Positions 1-9,800 of a stretch of DNA of 64,000 nucleotides are shown here, piece after piece. The DNA lies in NCBI GenBank assembly GCA_015493475.1, contig WGDC01000008.1, positions 1 to 64,000 on the forward strand, written 5' to 3'. The position numbers were made by a program, and so were the translations under genes. Below the pieces are notes generated by a model. The model was not told the DNA's origin. It did not search any database and saw nothing but the letters and a program-made list of their open reading frames with translations. Source of the stretch: Deltaproteobacteria bacterium. Its GTDB lineage: Bacteria; Desulfobacterota; Dissulfuribacteria; Dissulfuribacterales; QOAL01. The stretch's first letter is position 1; each line of letters opens with the position of its first letter.

Positions 1-684
1 TCCACCCTTCCCTTGGCTTCAGGGGAATATGCGGGAATCATCTCTATGGACAGCTCCTTCATTGCTCTTCCAAACTGTGTCAGGTTTTGCTTGTCTACCC
101 TGCCTCCAGCTTTAGGGGTATGCCAATAGTGGCTTCCCCTGTCCGTATACAAGGAACATGGAACTGTGCTCAGATGTGGCATCATCCATGGTCACTATTA
201 AATCCCACTTCTTTCCCTTGACCCATTCGTGAGTTGACCCATCTTGAAGAAGCATCATGCCAGGATAGGGACTGCGGGGACGACTCTTACGATGCCTCCC
301 CCGTTTCTTTCCTTTGATAATTAATCCTTTTGCCTGCAAGGTATTCTTGACCCATGTATAACCTCTCTTACCACCATGTTCCTTGGAATACTTCCGATAA
401 AAATGCCTTGCATTGAAGCCTTGGTAGCGATCCCGATACAAATTCTCCACCTGCATCACCTCATCTACCGGTGCCTTCCTGTGAGAGGGACTGTTTAAAT
501 GTTTGTCCAACAGTCCCTCCAATCCCTCCTCTTCATAACGCTTTATGTATCTGCGAAATGTTCTGTCACTTACTCCAAGAAGCATCGCAGCCTGTTCCTG
601 AGTAAGTTTCTTCTTTTTACAACTTCCGTAATCTTCCTCGAATCTCATAAGTTTGATCTCCTCCATTATGTGTGCCCGGCTCAT
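1..684 (-). pseudogene. ISNCY-type transposase, internally deleted and frameshifted, cut by left edge
   Basis: The first 179 or so residues read as an ISNCY-family transposase: an N-terminal helix-turn-helix (LLGVSDRTFRRY), then the start of an rve/DDE core with the first catalytic Asp in LLQDGSTHEW and the block DDATSEHSSMFLV. Family members then carry about 25 more residues before the second Asp block. Here FLV is followed at about 147-152 by a different frame that reads YTDRGSHYWHTPKAGG and continues to position 1 with TQFGRAMKEL and MIPAYSPEAKGR. An internal deletion of roughly 75 bp has therefore joined two conserved blocks out of frame, and the original frame stops at 112. The start is well supported: AGGAGGT lies just upstream of the ATG on the minus strand. 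The 3' part lies outside the window. The protein is almost certainly inactive. Confidence 0.85.
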
Positions 685-715
685 ATGGATACCTCCTAAA
701 TTCCCATATAAATCC

Positions 716-755
716 GGACAAGTTATGTGTTAAAATGGAGGACAATTTATTTGCT
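716..755. repeat. Two 16-bp direct repeats beside the transposase start, probable IS end
   Basis: GGACAAGTTATGTGTT (716-731) and GGACAATTTATTTGCT (740-755) match at 13 of 16 positions with a 24-bp period. They lie 32 to 71 bp upstream of the transposase start. Repeated subterminal boxes of this sort are typical transposase-binding sites at IS ends, so the right boundary of the element probably lies near here. The matching left end is outside the window, so neither the terminal inverted repeat nor a target duplication can be confirmed. Confidence 0.35.
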
Positions 756-857
756 CGTAACACCTCATAGAGGGAAGATAGCGAATTGGACTCCGATCTT
801 GTAATATGAAACGGGAACGTTTAAGATTCATCAAAAAAAGGGGCACTTAACTGAGAT

Positions 858-1379
858 ATGAAGATATATGTTTATCCTCATGAAATACTGAAGAAGAAGG
901 CCGAACCAGTGCGAAATATAGATGGTGCCCTTCAGCAGTTTATAGATGAGATGGTAGAACTAATGTACAGGGCAAAGGGGCTTGGTTTGGCCGCAAATCA
1001 GGTGGGTGAGGCCGTGAGGCTTTTTGTTATGGATGTCTCCGGCTCTGATGCGCCGCTTAATCCCGTGGTTGTCATCAACCCGGTGTTAACGGCCGTTGAA
1101 GGTTCTGAAGTGGCCGAAGAAGGTTGTCTCAGTGTTCCTGAGTATTCCGCCAAGTTGAAACGGCCTTCAAGTGTGGAGATGAAGGGCTTTGACAGGCAAG
1201 GAAAGGAAATAGTGATAGAGGCGGATGGTTTGACAGCGCGGTGCATACAGCACGAGATAGATCATCTTGATGGTATATGTTTCGTGGACAGGTTGAGTTC
1301 AATTAAAAAGGCCATGTTCAGAAAGAAGTGGCCTAAGATATTGGCAGAGCTGGACCTTGGTAAAAATGATGAAGAATAG
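858..1379 (+). CDS. def: Peptide deformylase
   Basis: Removes the N-formyl group from the initiator methionine of nascent proteins in the cytoplasm. The three family motifs are all present: GLGLAANQVG near residue 41, EGCLSVP near residue 91 with the metal-binding Cys, and QHEIDHLDG near residue 134 with the two metal His and the catalytic Glu. At 173 residues the length is normal. The next gene, fmt, starts inside its last codons, the classic def-fmt-rsmB order in which the enzymes that add and remove the formyl group are co-expressed. The ATG at 858 has only a weak ribosome-binding site but gives the usual N-terminus (MKIYVYPHEILKKKA). The gene sits just beyond the decayed IS, whose insertion left it intact. 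Confidence 0.97.
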   Translation: MKIYVYPHEILKKKAEPVRNIDGALQQFIDEMVELMYRAKGLGLAANQVGEAVRLFVMDVSGSDAPLNPVVVINPVLTAVEGSEVAEEGCLSVPEYSAKLKRPSSVEMKGFDRQGKEIVIEADGLTARCIQHEIDHLDGICFVDRLSSIKKAMFRKKWPKILAELDLGKNDEE

Positions 1380-2322
1380 TCAGGAGCGTTTCAAAATAGT
1401 GTTCATGGGGACGCCTGAGTTTGCCGTCCCGGCCTTAAAGGCCCTTATTGCAGGGCCCGATGAGGTGAGCGGCGTGGTGACCCAGCCGGACCGGCCAAGG
1501 GGCAGGGGCAGAAAGCTCTTGCCCTCGCCTGTAAAGGTGGAGGCCCGAAAGGCCGATATCCCTGTTTTTCAGCCAGAGAAGGTGGGAAGCCCTGACTTTG
1601 TTGAGATTCTAAAAGGGCTTGAGCCCGATCTTTTCGTGGTTTGCGCCTTTGGCCAGATACTTCCCCAAAGGGTCCTTGACATTCCTATGATTATGCCCAT
1701 AAACATCCATGGCTCCCTGCTTCCCCGTTACAGGGGGGCTGCGCCCATACAGTGGGCCATCTTGAACGGGGATAAGGAGACAGGTATCACCATCATGAAG
1801 ATGGATGCTGGAATGGATACCGGCCCCATGCTTCTTAAGGGCTCCCTGCCCATAGGGCCTGAAACCACCTTTGGAGAGCTAAGTTCCAGTATGGCCACCC
1901 TTGGGGCAGAGGCCCTCATGGAGGCCCTTGATCTTCTTGAAAAGGGAAGGCTCAAGGAGGAGGCCCAGCCCGAAGAGGGAGTCACCTATGCACCTCCCAT
2001 CAAAAAGGAGCAGATAAAAATAGAGTGGAATGCTCCGGCACGAAAGATCCACTGTCAGCTCAGGGCCTTTGACCCAAGGCCCGGGGCCTGGACAATGATG
2101 GAAGGCCAGAGGGTGAGGCTCTTCAGCCCGGAGCTTTTTCCCAAGGAAAACCAGGGGCATGAGCCAGGAACAATTCTAAGAGCTGATGAAAAGGGTCTTC
2201 TTGTTTCCTGCACTGACGGGGCCCTTCTCATAAAGGAAATTCAGTGGCCTGGCAGAAAGCGCATTCCCGTTTCCGATTTTCTAAGGGGCAAAAAGGTAAC
2301 ACCCGGAATGAGGCTTGGCTGA
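1366..2322 (+). CDS. fmt: Methionyl-tRNA formyltransferase
   Basis: Transfers a formyl group from 10-formyl-tetrahydrofolate to initiator Met-tRNA. The N-terminal formyltransferase domain shows the opening FMGTPEFAVPAL, the catalytic SLLPRYRGAAPIQWAI and GDKETGITIMKMDAGMDTG; the C-terminal OB-fold domain covers about residues 205-315. Three in-frame starts are possible, TTG 1357, ATG 1366 and ATG 1369. I chose the ATG at 1366 because no good ribosome-binding site separates them and ATG is commoner. The gene overlaps the end of def by 14 bp and the start of rsmB by 8 bp, so translation is probably coupled along the three genes. Length and motifs are normal. Confidence 0.96.
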   Translation: MMKNSQERFKIVFMGTPEFAVPALKALIAGPDEVSGVVTQPDRPRGRGRKLLPSPVKVEARKADIPVFQPEKVGSPDFVEILKGLEPDLFVVCAFGQILPQRVLDIPMIMPINIHGSLLPRYRGAAPIQWAILNGDKETGITIMKMDAGMDTGPMLLKGSLPIGPETTFGELSSSMATLGAEALMEALDLLEKGRLKEEAQPEEGVTYAPPIKKEQIKIEWNAPARKIHCQLRAFDPRPGAWTMMEGQRVRLFSPELFPKENQGHEPGTILRADEKGLLVSCTDGALLIKEIQWPGRKRIPVSDFLRGKKVTPGMRLG

Positions 2323-3742
2323 CGCCTTGGCTTCATCCAAGGGGGTAAGGCTCAAAAAGGGGAAAGGCACATCCAATCCCCGCCTCCTTGCCGCAAAGGC
2401 CCTTTCCCTTTGGCTTTCTAAAGGGCCCGGTGCACGACCTGAAATCCAAAGGCTTGGAGACTCCCTCCTGAAGGGAAAAAGGTTAAAGGAAAAGGACAGG
2501 GCACTCTTCTGGCACATCCTTGTGGGAAGTGTGCGCTGGCTTAGGCTTCTAAGGTGGCATCTTGAGCGGTACATAAAGAGATTTTCAAGGCTTCCCGTTG
2601 AGGTACAGGCCATCTTGTTGACAGGTGGCTTTCAGATAATCTTTCTTTCCAGGATTCCGTTTTTTTCAGCAGTTGACGAGTCAGTAAAGCTTACCCGGAT
2701 TATGGGTGCGCCCTGGGCCTCGGGCCTTGTAAATGCTAGCCTTAGAAGGCTTGCCACCTCCAAGAAGATTGTGCCTTCCACCATGGAGGAGCTTCTTGAA
2801 AGGTGCAAGGGGTCCAAGGCAAACTGTCTTTCAAACCTCACCTCCCATCCCCACTGGATGGTCAAGAGATGGCTAAAGGCCTGGGGAATGGATGGCTGCG
2901 TTTCCATCTGCCTCCAAAACAACATCCAGCCGCCCCTTACCGTCAGGGTTAACACACTCAAGATGGAAAGGGATTCATTTTGGGACATGTTAAAAAAAGG
3001 CGGGCTGTCTGCGGAAAAGACTTCACTTTCTCCCCAGGGAATAAGGTTAGTGGACTTCAGGGGAAGGGTGGAAGAGATTCCTGGCTTTAAAGAGGGGCTT
3101 TTCCAGGTGCAGGACGAGGCAGCCCAGCTCGTATCCCTTCTTCTTGATGTGAGGAAAGGGCAACAGGTCCTTGACGTATGTGCCGGGGTGGGAGGAAAAA
3201 GTACGCATATTTCAGAGTTTATGGCGGATAAGGGCTATATCCTGGCATGTGATACCAACAAGGGCCGCCTTGAGATACTTGTTCAAAATGCAAATCGCCT
3301 TGGTATAACCTCCATAAGGACGTGTCAACTGCCTCAAAGGGGAAAAGGGTTCATTCACAAAGGGCAGTTTGACAGAATTCTTATTGATGCGCCCTGCTCC
3401 GGCCTTGGGGTCATAAGAAGACACCCTGACATCAAGTGGAACCGTACGCCAGATGATATTAAAACCCTTGCAGCAAGACAGCTTTCTCTTCTGGAAAAAT
3501 GGTCAAGTTGTCTCAAACGGAATGGCATTCTCGTCTATTCTGTCTGCACCATGGAGAATGAGGAGACCGAAGGCGTGATCCAGTCCTTTCTTGATGCCCA
3601 TTCGAATTTTTCCCTCATCTCCGTTAAGGAAGTGTTATCTTGGCTTCCGGATGATTTGGTGTCAGGTGGTTTTTTCAGAACGCTTTCCGGTCAGTACGGT
3701 ATGGACGGTTTTTTCGCTGCAGTGCTTTTCAGATCATCATGA
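2315..3742 (+). CDS. rsmB: 16S rRNA (cytosine-967-C5)-methyltransferase RsmB
   Basis: Methylates C967 of 16S rRNA using S-adenosylmethionine. An N-terminal NusB-like RNA-binding domain (about residues 20-150) is followed by a Rossmann methyltransferase domain with the SAM loop VCAGVGGKSTHIS, motif IV IDAPCSGLGVIRRHPD (Cys361) and motif VI YSVCTMENEE (Cys411, the nucleophile). Both Cys of the RNA m5C family are present. The start is TTG at 2315, overlapping the fmt stop by 8 bp; no better start lies close by. At 475 residues it is slightly longer than the 430-residue E. coli enzyme. It closes the def-fmt-rsmB operon. Confidence 0.94.
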   Translation: MADALASSKGVRLKKGKGTSNPRLLAAKALSLWLSKGPGARPEIQRLGDSLLKGKRLKEKDRALFWHILVGSVRWLRLLRWHLERYIKRFSRLPVEVQAILLTGGFQIIFLSRIPFFSAVDESVKLTRIMGAPWASGLVNASLRRLATSKKIVPSTMEELLERCKGSKANCLSNLTSHPHWMVKRWLKAWGMDGCVSICLQNNIQPPLTVRVNTLKMERDSFWDMLKKGGLSAEKTSLSPQGIRLVDFRGRVEEIPGFKEGLFQVQDEAAQLVSLLLDVRKGQQVLDVCAGVGGKSTHISEFMADKGYILACDTNKGRLEILVQNANRLGITSIRTCQLPQRGKGFIHKGQFDRILIDAPCSGLGVIRRHPDIKWNRTPDDIKTLAARQLSLLEKWSSCLKRNGILVYSVCTMENEETEGVIQSFLDAHSNFSLISVKEVLSWLPDDLVSGGFFRTLSGQYGMDGFFAAVLFRSS

Positions 3743-3825
3743 GGCAAGGTGTGTGACAGTTTGTTTTTCTTTTGAACCTTAGTGCATTTTTCGGTAAAAA
3801 ACGAAAAAATTTTGGGAAAATTACC

Positions 3826-3854
3826 TTGTTCTCCAATTATTTGACGATTAAATA
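3826..3854 (+). promoter_or_regulatory. Possible sigma70-type promoter of the giant surface protein gene
   Basis: TTGTTC (3826-3831) and TAAATA (3849-3854) are separated by exactly 17 bp, 45 bp before the chosen ATG. The 140-bp gap is AT-rich, unlike the flanking genes. A second TTGACG at 3841 lacks a matching -10 box at the right spacing. The match is moderate only. Confidence 0.35.
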
Positions 3855-3898
3855 GAAGGCCAAAAGGGTTTTAAAAAACTCATTGATTGGGGGAGATT

Positions 3899-6800
3899 AT
3901 GGAGAGGTTGTTTTTTTTAAGCTCTTTTTGGTCAATTCCGGTCCTTTTTATTGTAATTATTCAATTAACCTTTAAAGTTGGCAGGGGTTTTCTTTCAAGG
4001 TTGGTCCTTTGTACCTTTGCCTTTTTGTGCTGTGCTTCCCTTTCTTGGGCAGCGCCCGAGCCATCGGTATCCATTGACGTTCCTGACAGCCCATTTATTG
4101 GTCAGAATCTCAACCTGACCTTGTCCTTTGACAACGTAAATGCCACTAAGACTGGATACAGCCCCTTCATTGATGTGGTGCTTCCAGTAAACGGTGCAGA
4201 CGGAGCGGCAGGTACCCAGGAGGCTGACGGAATCGATGTTACAGGGGATGCCACGTACCTTGGAGTGCCTATTACAACTGTCACCCAGACCTTTCCCAAC
4301 GATGGCGGAGGAACTGGTTGCGTGGAGCACCCATTTGCAGTGGATACTTCAGGCAATCCTCTCCAGGTTTGCGGCACTGCCGGCGACAAGCTTGTCACCA
4401 TCCAGCTTCCCTTTGGCTCCTTTGTACCTGCTCAACCTCCAGCGGCCATAGAGCTCCCTGTAAGTATCAGCCAGAAGGCCGATCTCAATCATGGCCTTGA
4501 TATAAAGGCAAGGGCCGGTTTCCAATTCGGCGCAACCCCGGTGGATGATCACTCCACTGATCCCACCATTCTTTCAGATAACGCCACAGATTCTTCTATC
4601 TGGACAAGTTCTTCCACAGTCACCCCCACCCTCATAAAGCTTGAAAAAAAGTATGTTGGTCCAGAGGATGAGACTGCAACGGGGCCCAATTTCCCACGGC
4701 TCTACCGCATCGAGGTGAAGCTCGCCCCGGGGCAGACCGTTACGAACCTAGACGTGATAGATGACCTTCCAAATAACATGGCATTTCTTGAAGTGAACGC
4801 CACTTCCCCGTCAGGGGGCACGGTGGTTCCGCCAGTAAACAGTCCGGCAAATCCGCCAAATAACGTCCTGGACGTTCAATTTTCTTCTGTAGCTGCAGAC
4901 AGCGACCCTGATTCCACCGATGCCTACGTGGTTTTTAAGTATTTTATTCCCCTTAAGGATGCGGATTCAAACAACGTGATCGATCCCCAAAGCGGTGACG
5001 ACGTAAATTCCACCAACCAGGCCCGGGCAATTGGGGACTGGACCCCCCTGGATAGCAGGGATCCCTCCGGCCAGGACAATGCGGTTGCAGATGCCCAAGG
5101 CCCGGAACACATCCTTACGGATAAGTCCATAGCCATACAAAAGGGTGTTGCCATTGCCGTTGATTCAGGCGCCCAAGGCTACTCCCCGGAAGACGTGGTG
5201 GAATATACCCTTGATTTTCAGGTCTCGGACTATTTCTCCATGGAAGACGTAAATGTCACCGATGTAATTTGTGATGGACAGGACTTTGATACCAGTTTTA
5301 CCCCCCAACTCATTACAACAGTGCATGGCACGTCCAGTAACGTGGCCATCACACCAGATCACACTACAAATGCCGATGGCACAGAGACCCTTGTCTTTCA
5401 CATCTCAAATAAGCTTACAGGAGGCTGTGTGCCTGACTCAGGCACTGGCGGCGGGCAGCCCAATTGCGACCAGTATGACCAGGGTCCGACCACCGGCCGC
5501 ATAGTTTTTAGAACCGTGATAAGGCAGAATTTTGATGTCAACTATCCATCAGGAGATGAGTCAGTGGACCAGGGAGACTTCCTTGACAACAACGTAACCA
5601 TACTTGGAAATCTCCTTTCTGTTGCCGATAACAGCAGTCCAACAGGCCAGCAGGAGGCAGACACAAGCGCTGCGTCCTTTAATATTTTGCACGGTGAGGT
5701 ATCAAAAAACATATACGCAATAAACGGCAGCACAAACCTTCCAAATCCGCTGATTATGCGGCCCGGAGATACTGTTACATACCGTATTCAATACTCCATG
5801 CCCACAGATGATGTGGAAGACCTTGTCCTTATTGATTACCTTCCGCTTCCTGTCCTAGATGCAACAGAGGTTCAAACTTTTGATAACGTATCCGACGATA
5901 TACCTCCTGCTGCAGGCCATGCCAAGTTCGGCCCTGATGACACCTTTCACAATATATATAACGACGGGAACAATCATGACTACCCCTCCATTACTACGAG
6001 CGGGCCTGAAAACAGTATAAGGTTCACATACGGCGACTTTGATGACAATGACACCTCTGAACGAACCATAGACATTCTTTTTACTGTAACGGTCAAGGAT
6101 GATCCTTTTGCAGATGGTCTATATCTGACAAACCAGGTCAGGGCGAATGACGGTTCCACCAATGCAGGTGCCTCCTTTTCAGACGGCATCATACAAATAG
6201 AGCTTGGAGAGCCAGTGCTCCAGATAACAAAGGGTGTGTCCCAAAGCAACAATCCCAACGCAGTTATAAGCCCTCCTCCATCAAATTTTCCTGTTGATGG
6301 AGACGCAACGAATTCGGATGCAAATGACACGGTTACCTTTGTGGTAACCGTTGAAAATACGGGCCAGGCGCCTGCACATGATGTTAAAATTTACGACGAC
6401 ACCAACCAGGACATGGATGACTGTAGTCTTGTAAGCGTACAGGATGGGAACGGTACGGGTCTTGGTTATTCGGGAGATCTTTGGAGTGGAGGGATCGCCC
6501 TTAACGATCCCATTCCCCAAAATGGCAAGGCCATCGTCACCTTTACCTGCAGGATAAAGGAAGATGCAAAGCCCACGGATGTGATAGATCGCCAGGCACA
6601 GGTTGAATGGGCAGCAGGTTCTGGCGGGGAATTTTATCCCAGAAAGAGTGATAATGCCACGGTATCCATGGCACTACCTTCCATGAATAAGTCCATCTCT
6701 TCGGTAAATCCTGGCCCAATAAGCCCGAACGTGACAATTGGTGACAATGTCACCTACAGGGTGGACGTCACTCTTCCAGAGGGCAAGATACCCAATTTGA

Positions 6801-9800
6801 GACTTACCGACACGTTACCTTCCGGCCTTGAATACATAAGCGGTACCCTGGATGTGAATACCACAGGCTTTGGGGGAAGCTTTGCCTATTCCAAGGTTAC
6901 CGACAACGGCCAAAACGTAACCGTTGATATGGGTAATGCCACTGTGGATGCAGATAATGACGTAAACAACAACGGATTCAGCATTACCTTCAAGGCCAGG
7001 GTCCTGGATGATCCGGCAAACAGTGCAACGACCACCCTTCAGCATAAGACCAACAGTATTTCGCTTACCTTCGATGGGCTCAGCCAAAGTCAAAGTATTA
7101 CGGATGTAGCTAGCAATTCTCTTGGAGAGCCCTATCTTCAGGTCGCAAAGACCATATCTCCTTCAACGGCAGATGCAGGTGATCAGGTAACTATCTGGAT
7201 TACAGTAGATAACAACGGGACATCTCCAGCCTATGATATTTCTGTAACGGATGCCCTGGATGAGAGCGTCTTTGACCTTAATAACGTAAGTGCAGGCACA
7301 ACACCTGACCACTTTACCTTCAGCTATTCAAGCCCAACTGTAACGTACAGCTCTGACAGCGGATTTGCTCTCGATCCAAGCCAATCCATCCAATTTTCCT
7401 TCATTACGTACGTCATCCAGGACATAGTGACAAGTACGCCCTATGAGAACACGGCAAACGCCACCTACAGCAGTGAAGATGGAGATGTCCAGGGAGAACG
7501 GGGTGAAAGCGGAAACGATACCGCAACCATCCAGATAGCAACGGTGAGCTCCGAAAAGGCACTGGTTTCCACCAACGAGCCTTCAACAAACGGTACCGCA
7601 AATCCCGTGGCCATAGGAGAAACCGCCACCTTTGACATAACCTTCACCATTCCAGAGGGTGAGACAAAGGGGGTAACGGTTTTTGACCAACTGACAAACG
7701 TCTCCGGAAGCCCCTGGGGAGAATATGTCCAGGGCTCTGCAAAGATCATGAAGACCTCTTCTGATCTTTCTTGTACTGCTAGCATCTGCACGGCTTCACT
7801 CAACGGAGCAGCAGCCAATACCTGGGTTGATGTCGATGACAGCTACGTACAGGTAAGTGATACTGCAAATGGAAGACGGATTTCCGTGGACCTTGGAAAC
7901 GTCACCAATTCAAACAATAACAACAATGCCCTTGAGTCTTACGTTTTGAGGGTAACCGTGGTAGTCCTCAACAACAACGTGACAAATGGCGGGACAGACC
8001 TGCCAGACAGGGGAGGATTGGTGTATCAGGATGCCTCGGGAACAAATTATACTCTCCTTTCTCAAAACTTGGATCTTCTTGCAGCTGAACCCGTTCCGCA
8101 GATCCAGAAGACCGCCTCTCCAACCACGGCAAGTGCAGGGGATGAGATAACCTTTACGCTTCACATCTGTAACACTGCCTCAGGGGATTCTGCGGCCCCA
8201 GGTTTCGACTGGGCCTTTTCTGACACGCTTCCTGACAAATATGAAGCAATATCCTCTGTAAGTACCAATGCAGGAAGCACAGGTGCAACCGTGACCGCCA
8301 GTCACTCCGGAAGGCACATTTCAGGGACAATAGACCAGCTTGACCCGGGAGAGTGCGTGGATGTGATCTACAAGGCAACCTTGATCGATTCCGTACAATA
8401 TGCTGAACAGATAACGAATACGGCTTCGGTTAATGCCACAAGCCTTCCAGGCGACCATGGCACAGGAAATGCCACCCCAGGCAATCCAGGTACGGAAAAT
8501 GGGGAAAGGGCAGGTGGCGGCGGCATAAATGACCTTCATGCCACGAGTAGTGCAACCGTTACCATTGAACAGCCCACTCTCTCAAAGAACATGCTCAACC
8601 ACAAGGACTGGTATGCCATAGGGGACAATGCCACATTTGTGATCACTGCCGGTGTTCCAAGCGGCACCTCAAAGAACTTTGTAATTACCGATCACATTCC
8701 GTCGGGACTCGAGCTTGATTCAGCCTCCCTCAACGTGTCCCTGCCCGCCGGTGCCTCTTCCACCAATGCCCCACTCAATGAGTCGAACAATGCCTTTTTC
8801 AGCTATGATTCCTCAAGTGGGAATATGACCCTGGACTTCGGAAATGTGACGGTCCCGACTGCAGGAAACGTGGTTATAACCTACCAGGCAGTTGTGCGTA
8901 ACATCACGGCCAACCAGGATGGCACCCAACTTCTCAATACAGTAGGGCTATCCTACGATGATCCGTCAAATCCTGGAAACAGCCTCACAGTGGGGCCGGT
9001 TGACAATCAACAGCAGGTCCATGTGGGTGAGCCAAACCTTGAGATGACAAAGGTCATAACTTCCGGGGCGATCAATGTGGACGCCGGAGATACGGTGAGC
9101 TGGCAGATCGGCATCCAAAATACGGGTCACACCACTGCCTTTCACGTAAACTGGCGGGATGCCTTGCCAGACGGACTCTTTAACATCTCAAATGCCCATG
9201 TAACCGTTTCTGGCTCGGTATTTCTGAATGGGACCACTACTCCGGTTTCCGATTCCAGCGTGCAGATAACCACCACCTTGAATACCAATGACACCATTTC
9301 CCTGCCGTTTTTCCAGATAGGGCCGGGGGCTTCCATTACCGTGACCTTTGACAGCGTGCTCATGGACAGCATGGTCCCGGGTCAGGTTCTCGACAACCAG
9401 ACAAGTGCATCCTATACGAGCTTAGTAAGCGGCGGCGGACGCGACAACAGCTCTGGCCCGGGTGCTGTGGATGACGATAACGATACCCAGCTCAACAACT
9501 ATGAGGAGTCTGCCGGCCAGTCCCTTACAGTAGGTACCAGCGTGGCCATTGACAAGCAGGTAGACAAGAGCCGGGTGGTAGTTGGAGACACGGTCAAATT
9601 TACCGTAAGGGCCAGTATCCAGGAGGGAACAATCCCTGAGCTTACCATTCATGACGTGCTGCCTACTGGTTTTGGTTATGTCAGCCACCAGGTACTTGTC
9701 GGCAACAGCGGCATCACCTTTTCCAATCCAAACTATGACCAAAACGTGGGATTTGGCCAGGAGGTGATGATTGACCTTGGTGATGTTACCAACCCTGCAG

